DNA of 35,032 nucleotides from a virus, in IMG/VR virus record IMGVR_UViG_3300026367_000100, positions 1 to 35,032 of that record. One strand, written 5' to 3'. Shown piece by piece: positions 12,772-22,269 of the stretch; position 1 is the first letter of the stretch; every line of letters starts with the position of its first letter. The notes under the pieces were generated by a model. That model saw only the letters and a program-made list of their open reading frames with translations. It had not been told where the DNA came from and searched no databases. Position numbers and translations under genes: made by a program.

Positions 12772-14373
12772 GTGCCGGGCGTGGGCGGCCATGGGAAAGG
12801 GTTCCGCTTGTCCGATATTTCCTTGCAAAAATACCAGCCTCCCGGCCCGATCGGAACGAAGTTCATCAAGAGCCGCGGGCCGATTGATCTGATCATGGGG
12901 CCTGCCGGATCCGGCAAGACCGTCGCGAGCTGCTTCAAGGGGCCGCACATGCTGGCCGACTGGTATCCTGTCTGCCGTGACGGGGTGATCCGAGCCCGGA
13001 TCGCTGTGATCCGCGACACTTACCGCGACCTCGCGCGTACATGTCTGGCATCCTGGCATGAAATGTTTCCCGAAAAGCACCCGTTCACAACGAGCTACAC
13101 CGGCGGCATTGACCGCCCCGTCAAACACACGCTCGAATATGCCATTTTGCGGGACAAGCGCCAGGTCAAGGTTGAGCTGGAAATGCAGTTTGGCGCCATT
13201 GGCGACAACAATGCGGAACAGTTCATCAAGGGCTACGAGATCACCGCAGGCTGGATGAATGAATGCGATCTTCTCGATGGCCGTGTGCCGGGCCTGTTCT
13301 GGCAACGGACGGGCCGCTATCCGCCGGCTGCCTCCTTTGACGGCGTCGAGCTTGAGAAGGTCGTGGGGCCTTATCGCAAGAGGTTGCAGGGGCTGGGTGT
13401 CAAGATCGATGATACTGAAACCCTGTTGCCGCGCGTCGTCTGGGGCGACATGAACCCGCCCGACATCGACAATTGGTCGTATGAGACATGTGTCGAAAAT
13501 CCAAATCCGATGTTCAACCTGTTCAAGCAGCCTTCAGGGCTCTCGGACCGGGCGGAGAACCGCATCGGCAAGCCGCGCTCATCCTATGAGATCGAGGCGC
13601 TGACCATGCAAAAACACGATGTCAGACGCTATGTCCTGGGCGAGTTCGGCTATGCGCGCGACGGCGAGCCTATTTTTCCGGAATTCAATCTTGAACTGCA
13701 CCGGGCCGACGACTGGCTCAAGCCGATCGAGGGTATGCCGCTGCTGCTCGGCTTCGACTTGGGTGGCTCGCCGGCTTGCGTGGTGGCGCAATCGACGCCG
13801 GAAGGTCAGTTGCGCCTGTTGCGCGAGATCTGCTGCACCCCCGGTTCCGGCCCGATGACGATCGCGCGGCTGGTGCAGGCGCTGCTGCTTGACGAGTATT
13901 CAGGTTTTGCAATCGGCGGTGCCTGGATTGATCCGTCCGGATTTTACGGTGCGGACAGGCAGTCGGGCCAGCTTGCGGGCGCCGAAGTGGTTGCCCAGGC
14001 GCTCGGTTTCAACATTCTGCCCGGCCCTTCGCAGGAACCGGGTTTCCGCACCGACAGCGTGCGCTGGTATCTCAACGGATTGATTGACGGGCACATGCCG
14101 CGCATGATCATCGACCCGCGCTGCAAAATGCTGATTGGCGGTTTTGTTGCCCACTACAAGCTGACCAAACAGGCCAGCGCTGGTGCCACCAATCTGATGG
14201 TCGCTGACAAGAACCCGTATTCACACATTCACGATGCGCTGCAGTATCTGGTGACTGGCTTCAAGGGCCGCACCGGCGCGATCAGCGATCTGTCCAAAAC
14301 GCTCGGCGGCAAGAACGTGGTGCAGATCGGATCGCGCCGGGCAAAATCAGATTTCAGCGTCTGGGACATATGA
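12772..14373 (+). CDS. terL: Terminase large subunit (ATPase-nuclease)
   Basis: The 533-residue product is the packaging motor. The ATPase domain has Walker A GPAGSGKT (43-50) and a Walker B-like strand ending in catalytic Glu (ITAGWMNECDLL, Glu164). The RNase H-like nuclease domain begins LLLGFDLGGSPACVVAQ (Asp329), and the late acidic motif SHIHDALQYL follows near the end. The length suits T7/podovirus large terminases. The start is a GTG at 12772 with GGAG upstream; there is no earlier ATG in frame. The stop overlaps the next gene as ATGA. Confidence 0.88.
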   Translation: MPGVGGHGKGFRLSDISLQKYQPPGPIGTKFIKSRGPIDLIMGPAGSGKTVASCFKGPHMLADWYPVCRDGVIRARIAVIRDTYRDLARTCLASWHEMFPEKHPFTTSYTGGIDRPVKHTLEYAILRDKRQVKVELEMQFGAIGDNNAEQFIKGYEITAGWMNECDLLDGRVPGLFWQRTGRYPPAASFDGVELEKVVGPYRKRLQGLGVKIDDTETLLPRVVWGDMNPPDIDNWSYETCVENPNPMFNLFKQPSGLSDRAENRIGKPRSSYEIEALTMQKHDVRRYVLGEFGYARDGEPIFPEFNLELHRADDWLKPIEGMPLLLGFDLGGSPACVVAQSTPEGQLRLLREICCTPGSGPMTIARLVQALLLDEYSGFAIGGAWIDPSGFYGADRQSGQLAGAEVVAQALGFNILPGPSQEPGFRTDSVRWYLNGLIDGHMPRMIIDPRCKMLIGGFVAHYKLTKQASAGATNLMVADKNPYSHIHDALQYLVTGFKGRTGAISDLSKTLGGKNVVQIGSRRAKSDFSVWDI

Positions 14374-14795
14374 GCCCGGACTGGCATCTTGTGTCGCCGG
14401 CGCCGCGTTCGGCGGTGCTTGAAGTGCTGCCCGGATGGTCGCACCAGCGCAAGGCAATCCTGTTTCAGGCCCGCACCTTTGAAACCACGGCGATTTATAT
14501 GGGGGACAGATGCATGGCGGTTGCGATGATGCGGTCCAGATCGTGCGGCCGCGTCGAATTCGCGCTCGTCATCCCGCGTTCGGCCGGTGTCCATATGCGG
14601 ACTTTGATCAGAATTGCGCAATTGACGCTTTCGCGGATCGCGCAGGATCACCTTGTATTTGCGCGCGTGCATCCTGCCAACCATCAAGGGCAACGGATGG
14701 CACGGCTTACCGGCTTTGTGAAATCAAAGGCCGGCCCTGAAATCTGGTTCTGGCGAGGCGATCATGGCGAAACTACTGGGCGGCGGCGGGGATAA
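14370..14795 (+). CDS. T7 Gp13/GNAT-like virion-associated protein
   Basis: The 141-residue product has the outline of a small acetyltransferase fold: a beta segment (CMAVAMMRSRSCGRVEFALV), a helical middle, and the closing pattern HPANHQGQRMARLTGFVKSK, like the N-x-x-x-x-RLxxxxGF motif of GNAT proteins. It ends in the aromatic strand EIWFWRGDHG. T7-like phages carry such a protein (Gp13 family) in the head region, needed for particle assembly. It overlaps the terminase stop. Enzymatic activity is unknown. Confidence 0.55.
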   Translation: MSPDWHLVSPAPRSAVLEVLPGWSHQRKAILFQARTFETTAIYMGDRCMAVAMMRSRSCGRVEFALVIPRSAGVHMRTLIRIAQLTLSRIAQDHLVFARVHPANHQGQRMARLTGFVKSKAGPEIWFWRGDHGETTGRRRG

Positions 14796-14964
14796 CGGGG
14801 CGGCTGCAGCGGCAGAACAAAGCCGCAAATTGCAGCAGGTAGCCAATGACAGGCAGCTTGCCTCATCAGCGCAAGCCGATGAAAGGACAGGCACCAGCCG
14901 GCGTAATCCGCGCGGCCGCAGGCTGTTTACAACGGACGCATCGCAGAAATCGGATCTGAGCTGA
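14764..14964 (+). CDS. Small head-region protein
   Basis: The 66-residue product starts MAKLLGGGGDNGAAAAAEQS, a Gly/Ala-rich N-terminus followed by a helical RKLQQVANDRQLAS segment and a basic tail. Its ATG lies inside the end of the preceding gene, and its stop overlaps the portal ATG by one base. Small proteins of this make-up commonly precede portal genes in T7-like phages of Rhizobiales. Function unknown. Confidence 0.6.
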   Translation: MAKLLGGGGDNGAAAAAEQSRKLQQVANDRQLASSAQADERTGTSRRNPRGRRLFTTDASQKSDLS

Positions 14965-16541
14965 TGGACATGGAGCGTCGCCGGGCGCGCGCGCGCGAAA
15001 TGTGGGCCGCCCGTTCGGGCTGGGACAGTCTTTACAACGAGGCTTATGACTACGTGTTGCCAAACCGCAGGCCGGGCGGGGCAACAAAGGGCAAGAAGCC
15101 GTCTGACAAGATCTTCGATATGACCGGCCCGACATCCTACGCGCATTTTGCCGGTGAGCTGCAGCGGTTGCTTTTTCCGCCTGATGTGCCGCCACAGATT
15201 GAGGCCGGCCCACTGGTACGGGCCAATTTTCCTGACAAGGACGTGGCCCAGCTCGACGTCGAGCTGAACCGTGTCGGGCGCAGGATCTATCCCTACATGC
15301 TGACGGGTGGCTATGACACGGCAATAAGCGAGTTCTGCCTCGATCTTGGCATCGGGACAGCGGCGATCATCCCGCTCAAGGGGCCTTCGCGAGAGGAACC
15401 TGTATTCTTCGTGACGGTGCCGATCGATCAGTTTGCATGCCTTTGGGATGGCTGGGGGCGATTGTCGGTGTTCAACTGGCTCAAGGACATGAAACGTCAC
15501 GAGGTTGTGACGCAATGGCCAGCCGGTTCCTACTCTGATGATTTCAAGAAGCTTGCGACGGACAAACCGAATGACCCGGTAAAGGTCTACCAGGAGTTCG
15601 AGCGGGTTGGCGCGAACTGGTCATATTGCGTCTATTTTGACAAGGATGGAGAGATCATCACAAAGGCGCAGATGCGGACCCAGCCAGTCGCCGTTGCACG
15701 CTTCACCCGCATTCCCGGAGAGGATTACGGCCGCGGCCCGGTGCTGTTTGCGCTGCCGACGATCAAGACCCAGAACAAGGCGCAGGAGCTGGCCTTGCGC
15801 TCGTTCGCGATCGACATGCTGGGGATCTGGGCTTATCGCTCGGGGGGCACGTTCAACCCGGACACCGTGCGCATCGGCGCCGGGGAAATGTGGGCGATGC
15901 AGTCAACCGGCGGCATCATGGGGCCGGACGTGACCCGTCTCGATACAGCAACCGGCCGTGCAGACATCACGCGCCTGGTGTTGCAGGGTGGCAACCAGCA
16001 GATCCGCGAGGCGCTGCTCGATACAAGGATCCGCGATGACGGCGGCACGCCGGCTTCGGCTTCGGAAATCGCCGCCACCATGCGCCAGAATGCCAATGTG
16101 CCGCTCGGCGCCTATGGCCGGCTGGTGCATTCGGTGCTGCCGGTGGTGATCCCCCGCCTGCTTGAGATCCTGACAGAATGGGGACTGATGCCGAACATGA
16201 TGTCGATCAACCAGCTGCTTGTTTCCATGCGGGTGTTGTCGCCGATGGCGATTGCGATGAAGGCCGGAGAGATCGAAGGAATGGGCAATTATACCCAGTT
16301 CATGGCCGCGATCGACGGGCCACAGCGCGTGCCGCGCTACATCAACCGCGATCGTGTTTCCAGGCACGCGCAATCCACATTCGGCGTCAATGTCGATCTG
16401 CTGACCACGGAAGCGGAAAAGAAAAAGTTCGACGATGACGAGCAGGCCGCCATTCATAAGGCGGCGATGGCGGAAATGGCGGCCAAGGCAGCGCTGCAGA
16501 TCGCCCAGGCGGCACTTGAGCCCGCGCCGGCTGCAGCATGA
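14964..16541 (+). CDS. Portal (T7-like head-to-tail connector)
   Basis: The 525-residue product forms the dodecameric ring at the packaging vertex. The N-terminus (RRARAREMWAARSGWDSLYNEAYDYVLP) and the middle region with FTRIPGEDYGRGPVLFALPTIKT and RSGGTFNPDTVRIGAGEMWA match the T7 Gp8-type connector family. The ASASEIAATMRQ motif and the helical crown region come later. The C-terminus is Ala-rich and helical. The length fits the family (about 510-560). It overlaps both neighbours by one to four bases. Confidence 0.9.
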   Translation: MDMERRRARAREMWAARSGWDSLYNEAYDYVLPNRRPGGATKGKKPSDKIFDMTGPTSYAHFAGELQRLLFPPDVPPQIEAGPLVRANFPDKDVAQLDVELNRVGRRIYPYMLTGGYDTAISEFCLDLGIGTAAIIPLKGPSREEPVFFVTVPIDQFACLWDGWGRLSVFNWLKDMKRHEVVTQWPAGSYSDDFKKLATDKPNDPVKVYQEFERVGANWSYCVYFDKDGEIITKAQMRTQPVAVARFTRIPGEDYGRGPVLFALPTIKTQNKAQELALRSFAIDMLGIWAYRSGGTFNPDTVRIGAGEMWAMQSTGGIMGPDVTRLDTATGRADITRLVLQGGNQQIREALLDTRIRDDGGTPASASEIAATMRQNANVPLGAYGRLVHSVLPVVIPRLLEILTEWGLMPNMMSINQLLVSMRVLSPMAIAMKAGEIEGMGNYTQFMAAIDGPQRVPRYINRDRVSRHAQSTFGVNVDLLTTEAEKKKFDDDEQAAIHKAAMAEMAAKAALQIAQAALEPAPAAA

Positions 16542-16897
16542 GTGCGGACCGGCGCGCAGCGCTCTCCACGTCCGATCTGCTCGACCTGGTCACGGGCCGT
16601 GAGTTCTCCGACCAGAAAGCGGCGTTCCACCCGGCGGCGACGCATCCGGGCAACTTCGAGCCATCCGACAAGATGATGATGGCGGCGGCGATCCTCTGGC
16701 GCGCCGGGGAAGGCCGGGAATTTGTCGAGTGGATCCTCGATCTGACCATGCGGGCGCCGTATCCGGTGACAAGCCAGGATCCGCATGATCTGCAATTTGC
16801 GGCCGCGAAACATCAAGCACGCGCGGCCGTGGGTGAAACCGTCCTGCTGGCAATTCGCAAGGGCGAAGAGATGCTTGATCAGCAAAAAGGCTCCTGA
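16538..16897 (+). CDS. Unknown protein between portal and scaffold genes
   Basis: The 119-residue product starts MSADRRAALSTSDLLDLVTG. It is mainly helical, with conserved-looking aromatic/acidic stretches (GREFVEWILDLTMRAPYP). The ATG overlaps the portal stop as ATGA. The position suggests head assembly, but no family is recognised. Confidence 0.6.
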   Translation: MSADRRAALSTSDLLDLVTGREFSDQKAAFHPAATHPGNFEPSDKMMMAAAILWRAGEGREFVEWILDLTMRAPYPVTSQDPHDLQFAAAKHQARAAVGETVLLAIRKGEEMLDQQKGS

Positions 16898-16899
16898 CC

Positions 16900-17817
16900 A
16901 TGAAATCATTGCTTCAACGCTATAGCCCGGTTTTCGATACCGGAGATCCATCCGGCGGCGGTGCACCCGCTGCCGGCGCACCTCCTGCAGGCGATCCTCC
17001 CGCCGCAGGAAGCCAGCCGGCCGCAGGCGCGCCGGGCGACGGAAACGGAGCCCCTGACCCTGGGGGACAACCGCCCGCGCCGGCTGGTGATAACTATCGG
17101 CCTGATGGCCTGCCAGACACCATGTTTGGCACCAACGACCGGGAAACCATGGACAAGATGGCAAAGGCGTTGAATGGCTATCGCGAGCGCGACGCCGGCA
17201 GGCAGGTGCCTGACAAACCTGATGCCTATCTGGCATTTGACCTTGAGCAGATGCCGGAAAGCGTTCGTGGTCAGATTGGAGAATTGTCCAAGGACCCACT
17301 GTTTGGCAAGGTCGCAGAAACGGCGCTTGCCGAAGGTGTGCCGGTGGCAACGCTGCACAAGCTGACTGCTTCGCTCTACGAGGCGGGCGCAGAAGCCGGC
17401 ATGTTCGAGGATTATCTCGATGTCGACAAGGAACGCGCCGCGCTGCTGCCTGAAAGCGCCAAGGCGCTACCAAAGGCGCAGCAGGATCAGGCCATCGATG
17501 CGCGCATGAAGGAAAACGAGGATTTCGTCAAGCTGATGGTCGCCAACGGCCAGATGCCGGCGGAAGCCGGAGAGCATGCGTTGCTGATGCTGATGGACAC
17601 CGCCAATGGCAATCAGTTCATTGAATGGGTCAAAGGCCGGGTTGACGGTGGTGCGGCGCCGTTGCTGGGCGGTGCTCCAGTCTCCGGTGGTCAAGATACG
17701 CGCGACACGCTCAAAGCCGAACTGGCAAAACCTGAAATGCAGCCGGGCCACCACCTCTATGACCAGAAGGCCCGTGAAGACCTGCAGGATCGCTACCGCA
17801 AGATGATCGGCGACTAG
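16900..17817 (+). CDS. Capsid assembly scaffolding protein
   Basis: The 305-residue product has a disordered Pro/Gly/Ala-rich N-terminal third (about 15-65), then a highly charged, helical body (about 75-300) with very few aromatic residues. It ends in a basic helix (KAREDLQDRYRKMIGD), typical for the capsid-binding end of scaffolds. It sits immediately before the major capsid gene, as in T7 (Gp9-Gp10). Scaffolds diverge quickly, so the call rests on composition and position. Confidence 0.75.
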   Translation: MKSLLQRYSPVFDTGDPSGGGAPAAGAPPAGDPPAAGSQPAAGAPGDGNGAPDPGGQPPAPAGDNYRPDGLPDTMFGTNDRETMDKMAKALNGYRERDAGRQVPDKPDAYLAFDLEQMPESVRGQIGELSKDPLFGKVAETALAEGVPVATLHKLTASLYEAGAEAGMFEDYLDVDKERAALLPESAKALPKAQQDQAIDARMKENEDFVKLMVANGQMPAEAGEHALLMLMDTANGNQFIEWVKGRVDGGAAPLLGGAPVSGGQDTRDTLKAELAKPEMQPGHHLYDQKAREDLQDRYRKMIGD

Positions 17818-17828
17818 CGGCAATTGAC

Positions 17829-17887
17829 GCCCGCCGCGCTCGCGCATCATGGCGATCAGCCAAGGGTGCGACCCGGACGCGGCGGGC
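17829..17887. promoter_or_regulatory. Large inverted repeat in the scaffold-capsid gap
   Basis: Ten-base perfect arms (GCCCGCCGCG at 17829-17838 and CGCGGCGGGC at 17878-17887) enclose 39 bases that contain a smaller TGGC-N5-GCCA hairpin. A CCGGC-AAA-GCCGG hairpin follows at about 17903-17916. There is no T-run, so it is not a classic terminator. It may be an RNA processing or stability element before the capsid gene. Confidence 0.55.
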
Positions 17888-17968
17888 TATCCTTCACCGG
17901 ACCCCGGCAAAGCCGGCTCTATCTGCCCCAAGGCGTGAACGTCAATCTTCACACCCAAGGGGTTTATC

Positions 17969-18850
17969 ATGTCTCAGACAATTTCCGCATGGTTCAAGGA
18001 GCTGATCAAGGATCAGGTCACCGTGCAATACCAGGCCCATGGCGGCTATCTCGACGGCACCATGATGTCGGGCGATGTCCAGGCCAACACCGTCAAGTTC
18101 CCGATCATCGGCCGTACCGAAGTGTACGAGCTGACCGGCGCCATCGAAAAGGTTCCGACCGGCAATGTCGGGCTGACCACCGTGCAGCTGACCATGCGCG
18201 ATTTCGAAGCGTCGGAATGGTGGCGCGTCCAGGATGCCTACAAGGCCGGCCCATCCGAACAGGCAGGGCTTGCCACCATCCTGACCAAGGCGATCCGCCG
18301 CAAGCGCGACGCCATCAAGCTTGATGCGCTTGCCGCCTTTGCCGCCGCTGGTGGCGACGTGACCACGATCGGCGACGGTTCCGGAAGGATCGACCTTCTG
18401 CACTTCGAGCAGGCGCGTGCCGAAATCGCCGGCGCCGCCGGTGATGACGACATGATTTTTGCCGGGATCCCGGCCATGTGGGCGTCGCAGCTGGCATTCT
18501 ACGAAGAATTCGGCGATGCGCGCTGGGTCGGCGAGGACAATGCACCGTTCTCGAAAAAGCAGCGCTCGAAAATGCGGACGGTGCGCGACATCACCTATAT
18601 CGAGCTGCCCGACGAATATTTCACCGGGCCGGCCAGTGACGAACTCTATGCCTATGTCTGGGCCAAGTCGGCGATCGGCGCCGAAACGCCGTGGAACCAG
18701 GAAGCGGCCGACTTGACCCAGCACACCGACTATCAGGGCTCGCCGTGGCTCGCCAAGACCTCGATTTCGGGTGCTGCCGTGGGCATCCAGGGCAAAGGCG
18801 TGAAGCGGCTTCACATGGACAAGATCACCGCGCCGGCGCGTCCGGCCTGA
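17969..18850 (+). CDS. Major capsid protein
   Basis: The 293-residue product starts MSQTISAWFKELIKDQVTVQ. It shows the HK97-fold pattern of small podovirus capsid proteins: an N-terminal arm, an E-loop-like region (NTVKFPIIGRTEVYELTG), a long helix with IRRKRDAIKLDALAAF, and beta-rich A-domain segments (DMIFAGIPAMWASQLAFYEE). It lies between scaffold and tail tubular A, as in T7. A strong SD (AAGGGG) precedes it. No decoration domain is fused. Confidence 0.85.
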   Translation: MSQTISAWFKELIKDQVTVQYQAHGGYLDGTMMSGDVQANTVKFPIIGRTEVYELTGAIEKVPTGNVGLTTVQLTMRDFEASEWWRVQDAYKAGPSEQAGLATILTKAIRRKRDAIKLDALAAFAAAGGDVTTIGDGSGRIDLLHFEQARAEIAGAAGDDDMIFAGIPAMWASQLAFYEEFGDARWVGEDNAPFSKKQRSKMRTVRDITYIELPDEYFTGPASDELYAYVWAKSAIGAETPWNQEAADLTQHTDYQGSPWLAKTSISGAAVGIQGKGVKRLHMDKITAPARPA

Positions 18851-18863
18851 TTGGTCTAGCCTG

Positions 18864-18888
18864 ACCGGCGGCGATGGTCGCCGCCGGT
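18864..18888 (+). terminator. Very stable GC-rich hairpin after the capsid gene
   Basis: An 11-pair perfect stem with a three-base TGG loop (ACCGGCGGCGA and TCGCCGCCGGT) begins 14 bases after the capsid stop. No T-run follows, so it is more likely a partial terminator, a 3'-end stabiliser or a processing site than a full rho-independent terminator. Confidence 0.5.
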
Positions 18889-18917
18889 ACACCCATCACA
18901 ACGGAAAGGGCCTGATC

Positions 18918-19196
18918 ATGGCTTTCAATATTCGCTCTCTGACGCTCTATGCGTCGGCCCCGGTGGCGACCAACACCGCAGTCAATTTCTACGTCTACGC
19001 GACAGCCGACGCGGCTGCTACTGTGTTGACTGCCGGATACTTCAACGACGCCCGAAGCAAGCTCAAGGTCAATGATGTGATCGAAGCCATGGCCGTCGCG
19101 ACGGCGACCGGCGACCGGCTGACCCTCAAGGTGACGGCCGCACCTGCATCGGGCAATGTTACCGTTGCGGTCAATACCTCCGCTTCCGGCGCATAA
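18918..19196 (+). CDS. Small beta-rich protein after the capsid gene
   Basis: The 92-residue product starts MAFNIRSLTLYASAPVATNT behind AAAGGG. It is rich in Ala/Thr/Val with alternating beta strands (NFYVYATADAAATVL, RLTLKVTAAPASGNVTVAVN), consistent with a small surface or decoration protein of the particle. The position between capsid and tail tubular A supports a head role. No family is recognised with certainty. Confidence 0.6.
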   Translation: MAFNIRSLTLYASAPVATNTAVNFYVYATADAAATVLTAGYFNDARSKLKVNDVIEAMAVATATGDRLTLKVTAAPASGNVTVAVNTSASGA

Positions 19197-19208
19197 GGGG
19201 CGGCTGAC

Positions 19209-19826
19209 ATGGACGCAGAACGCGACAAGGCGAAGCTCGTCAATCAGGCGCTGATCATGCACCTTGGTATGCCAGGAAATTTCTCGACAGACGGGGAAGC
19301 GGCGTATTCAGGCATTATCGACGCGGTTTATGAGCCTTGTGTCGCGTTCTGCTTTTCGCTGACAGACTGGTCATTCTGCCGGCGAACGTCAAAACTGACA
19401 GCGCAGGAGGCCACCCCGGAAAACGGTTGGCAATACGGCCACAGCCTGCCCGGTGACCGGATCGGCCCGGCGCTCAAGTTTCTGATCAACCCGCGCAGCG
19501 AGATCCCGTTGCGGGATTTCACGATCGAGGGGCAAGAGATCTACTCCGACAGCCCGGAAGTCTGGGCGCGCTGCAAGGTGCGGGTGAAGGAAGATATCTG
19601 GGATGATGCCTTTGCCTATGCATTCACACTGGTCCTTGGTCAGATGCTTGCGGTCCCGCTCAAGCAGGACAAGGGACTTGAAAAGGATCTGCGTGAAGAC
19701 GCCTTCGGATCACGGCCTGAAAGCATGCAGGGCGGCGTGATGGGGCGGCTGATGGCGCAGGAGCGCGCTGGCCAGCCGCTGGCGTCGCCGATGTATGCGC
19801 TCGATCCCCTGACAACGGCGCGGTGA
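19209..19826 (+). CDS. Tail tubular protein A (T7 Gp11-like)
   Basis: The 205-residue product forms the ring between portal and nozzle. The N-terminus KLVNQALIMHLGMP, the AVYEPCVAFCFSLTDWSFCRR segment and the following helical region with DDAFAYAFTLVLGQMLAVPL match the T7 Gp11/gatekeeper family. Length is typical (190-210). SD AAGGGGCGG lies just upstream, and tail tubular B follows, as expected. Confidence 0.85.
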   Translation: MDAERDKAKLVNQALIMHLGMPGNFSTDGEAAYSGIIDAVYEPCVAFCFSLTDWSFCRRTSKLTAQEATPENGWQYGHSLPGDRIGPALKFLINPRSEIPLRDFTIEGQEIYSDSPEVWARCKVRVKEDIWDDAFAYAFTLVLGQMLAVPLKQDKGLEKDLREDAFGSRPESMQGGVMGRLMAQERAGQPLASPMYALDPLTTAR

Positions 19827-19830
19827 CCCC

Positions 19831-22269
19831 ATGGCGATGAACCCGGCCACCCCGATCCGATCGGTCAATGCGGGCGAAATCGACCCGGATGCGCACAGCC
19901 GCGTCGACATCAAGCAATATTATTCCGGCGCGGCCGCGATGAAGAATTTCGAGCCGGTGCCGCAATCGGGTTTCAGGCTGATGGGCGGCACCCGGCTGAT
20001 CAGCCGCCAGCGCGGTGCGCTTTCGGTAATTTCTGTAACTGGTGCCAGCCTGTCCGCCGGTCCGCACACAGGCACGCAAACGGTCTGGACGGGGACGGTG
20101 GATGCTCGCGTTGCGGTGGTCGTTGTTTCCGACCTTGTTTTTTCAACCGGCTCCGGTTCCTTCACTGTAGAGGCATTTGTCGGCAGTTCATGGGTGGCCA
20201 TCGCCGCCGCCTTTGCGGCCGGCACGACCGCGACAACGCGGACCGCAGCCTTTGCGCCGCAGGAAGGCCAGATTGCCACATCTGTCCGCATCAGGGCCAG
20301 CTTCAGCGAAAGCGCGACTGTCTCGATCGGAAGCGTCGCGGTCTGGAGCGAGGATGAGGCCAATGTCGATCCTCGTTTTGTCGCACTTAATCTCGACAAC
20401 GGGACACGGCTTGTCTGTGCGATCGGCGAAGCCATGTTCGATGCGTTCACGGATGAAGGCTACGCCGGATCTGCCTTTCTTGCGCTCAATACCGCCCTCA
20501 TGCTGCCGGAACTTGATTTTTATGCCGAGGCCGACACCATCGGCATATTCCATGCATCCGGGGTGGCCACGCAGCGCGTGCGCAGGTTTGCGGGCAACCA
20601 CGACTGGATGGTTGACAGCTGGCCCTATGAGGACATTCCCGAAGTCGATCTCGGCGGGACTTATACAAAAACAGCAGATGTGTGGCAGATTTTCGTTCGA
20701 TGGGCGACATCAACGCCGATCTTCATGTCGGTCACTGTGAATGGCGAAAGCACCCCCGGCATACCGTTGCTCAGCGGCGGCGGCACTTTGGTTGTCTCCG
20801 ATGCCGGAACGGCTGATTTCGATGCCTGGGCGGCCACCATCCAGGCGGCCATCCTTGCGCTGCCGAATATGGAGACCGGTGTCGTGGTGACAGCTGGCGC
20901 GGCGTCGATCGACAGCTCACGTGAGCTGACCGTGACGTTTGCCGGAAATGCATCGGGGGCGGAATACGAACTGAGCGCCATTGTGGTCAACACCACCGAA
21001 GCATCCGCGCTTCCTAACCATGCGGTTGTCGGAAAAACGGCAGGCGAGGCGCTGCTTTCGGCAGGTAAAGGTTACCCGGGTACGGTGGAGCTGGTGCAGG
21101 ACAGGCAGGCTTATGCAAGGTTGCCATCAAAAAGGGGTGCGATGGCGCTGTCGGCCGTCGCCGACTATTTCAACCTCAATATCGAAGCGTCATCGGATGC
21201 TGCAGCGCGGCTCGACAATATCCGGTCAGTGACCTCCGAAACCATTCTGTCGGTCAAGGAAAGCAAGTACATGCTGGCCTTCACCGATCGCGCGGTCTAC
21301 TTCGCCAACAACAGAACGATCGAGCGGAACCAGCCGCTCAATTTCGTCAAGACTTCCGAAACAGGGATCCGCGCCAACACCAAGGCAATCGATCTCGACG
21401 GCCAGGTCTATTATCTGTCGCACAATGGCCAGCAACTGATTTCGCTTGCCTATGACGATGTCAACACAAGTTTTGTTCCAAACCCCGAAAGCCTGCTTGC
21501 CAGCCATCTGATATCGGAATGCAAGCGCACTGCCAGGCAGATTGCGGAGCAAAAGCAGGACGCCGCCAAGATGTGGATCCTTCGCGGTGACGGACGGCTC
21601 ATTGTTGCGCAGGCTATCAAGAACCAGGAGATTATCGGGTTCTGCGAGTGGCGATTGCCCGATGGCGGGCAGGCCAGAGAAATTGTGGTCGATGGAGACA
21701 ACCGGCTGTGGATCGCAACAAAGCGCGGAGCATATCGCTTCATCGAGCTTTACGATCAGGATTGCCTGTATCAGGCCGCGCTTGTCAGAACCAGCGATAT
21801 CGCCGGCGTGGTCGCGGGCCTTGATGATCTGGAAGGGCGAACGGTATGGGCGCAAGCGCAGGACTATGTGCTTGGACCGTTCACGGTGACCGGTGGCGAA
21901 ATTGATCTTGGAGATCCCTTCACTGGCGATGTGACCGTGGGGCTCTGGATTGCGCCGGTGTTTGAAAGCATGCCGCAACCGTTGATCGTGCCGCAGGATG
22001 ACATCGTGTTCCGGCCCGGACGCATTCACTCGGCACATGTCAACGTGATCGAAACGACATCGATCGCGATAGGCGCCAATGGTGAAACGGCAAAAAACAT
22101 TCCATTGACACGCGCAGGCGATCCGGTTGATGCGGCGCCGCCGGAGCGGACGGAGCTTGTCAGTGTTTACGGCATGCTGGGGAGCCAGACCGGGCCGCGT
22201 CTGACGATCACCCAAACATTCCCCGGCAAGTGCCGCGTGCGAGATCTGGCCCTGGAGGCAAAACTGTAA
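19831..22269 (+). CDS. Tail tubular protein B (T7 Gp12-like nozzle)
   Basis: The 812-residue product starts with the characteristic PIRSVNAGEIDPDAHSRVDI and YYSGAAAMKNFEPVPQSGFR motifs (about 8-50), followed by a long beta-propeller-like body and a C-terminal beta domain. This is the nozzle of T7-like tails. The length is close to T7 Gp12 (794). The ATG at 19831 or 19837 is possible; neither has a strong SD. Its stop overlaps the next start (TAATG). Confidence 0.87.
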   Translation: MAMNPATPIRSVNAGEIDPDAHSRVDIKQYYSGAAAMKNFEPVPQSGFRLMGGTRLISRQRGALSVISVTGASLSAGPHTGTQTVWTGTVDARVAVVVVSDLVFSTGSGSFTVEAFVGSSWVAIAAAFAAGTTATTRTAAFAPQEGQIATSVRIRASFSESATVSIGSVAVWSEDEANVDPRFVALNLDNGTRLVCAIGEAMFDAFTDEGYAGSAFLALNTALMLPELDFYAEADTIGIFHASGVATQRVRRFAGNHDWMVDSWPYEDIPEVDLGGTYTKTADVWQIFVRWATSTPIFMSVTVNGESTPGIPLLSGGGTLVVSDAGTADFDAWAATIQAAILALPNMETGVVVTAGAASIDSSRELTVTFAGNASGAEYELSAIVVNTTEASALPNHAVVGKTAGEALLSAGKGYPGTVELVQDRQAYARLPSKRGAMALSAVADYFNLNIEASSDAAARLDNIRSVTSETILSVKESKYMLAFTDRAVYFANNRTIERNQPLNFVKTSETGIRANTKAIDLDGQVYYLSHNGQQLISLAYDDVNTSFVPNPESLLASHLISECKRTARQIAEQKQDAAKMWILRGDGRLIVAQAIKNQEIIGFCEWRLPDGGQAREIVVDGDNRLWIATKRGAYRFIELYDQDCLYQAALVRTSDIAGVVAGLDDLEGRTVWAQAQDYVLGPFTVTGGEIDLGDPFTGDVTVGLWIAPVFESMPQPLIVPQDDIVFRPGRIHSAHVNVIETTSIAIGANGETAKNIPLTRAGDPVDAAPPERTELVSVYGMLGSQTGPRLTITQTFPGKCRVRDLALEAKL

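Noticed and set aside
13759-14373. Second nuclease gene inside the large terminase
   Set aside because: It is the C-terminal RNase H-like domain of the same continuous reading frame.
18864-18888. Classic rho-independent terminator after the capsid gene
   Set aside because: The stem is strong but is followed by ACACCCATC rather than a T-run, so full termination is not supported.
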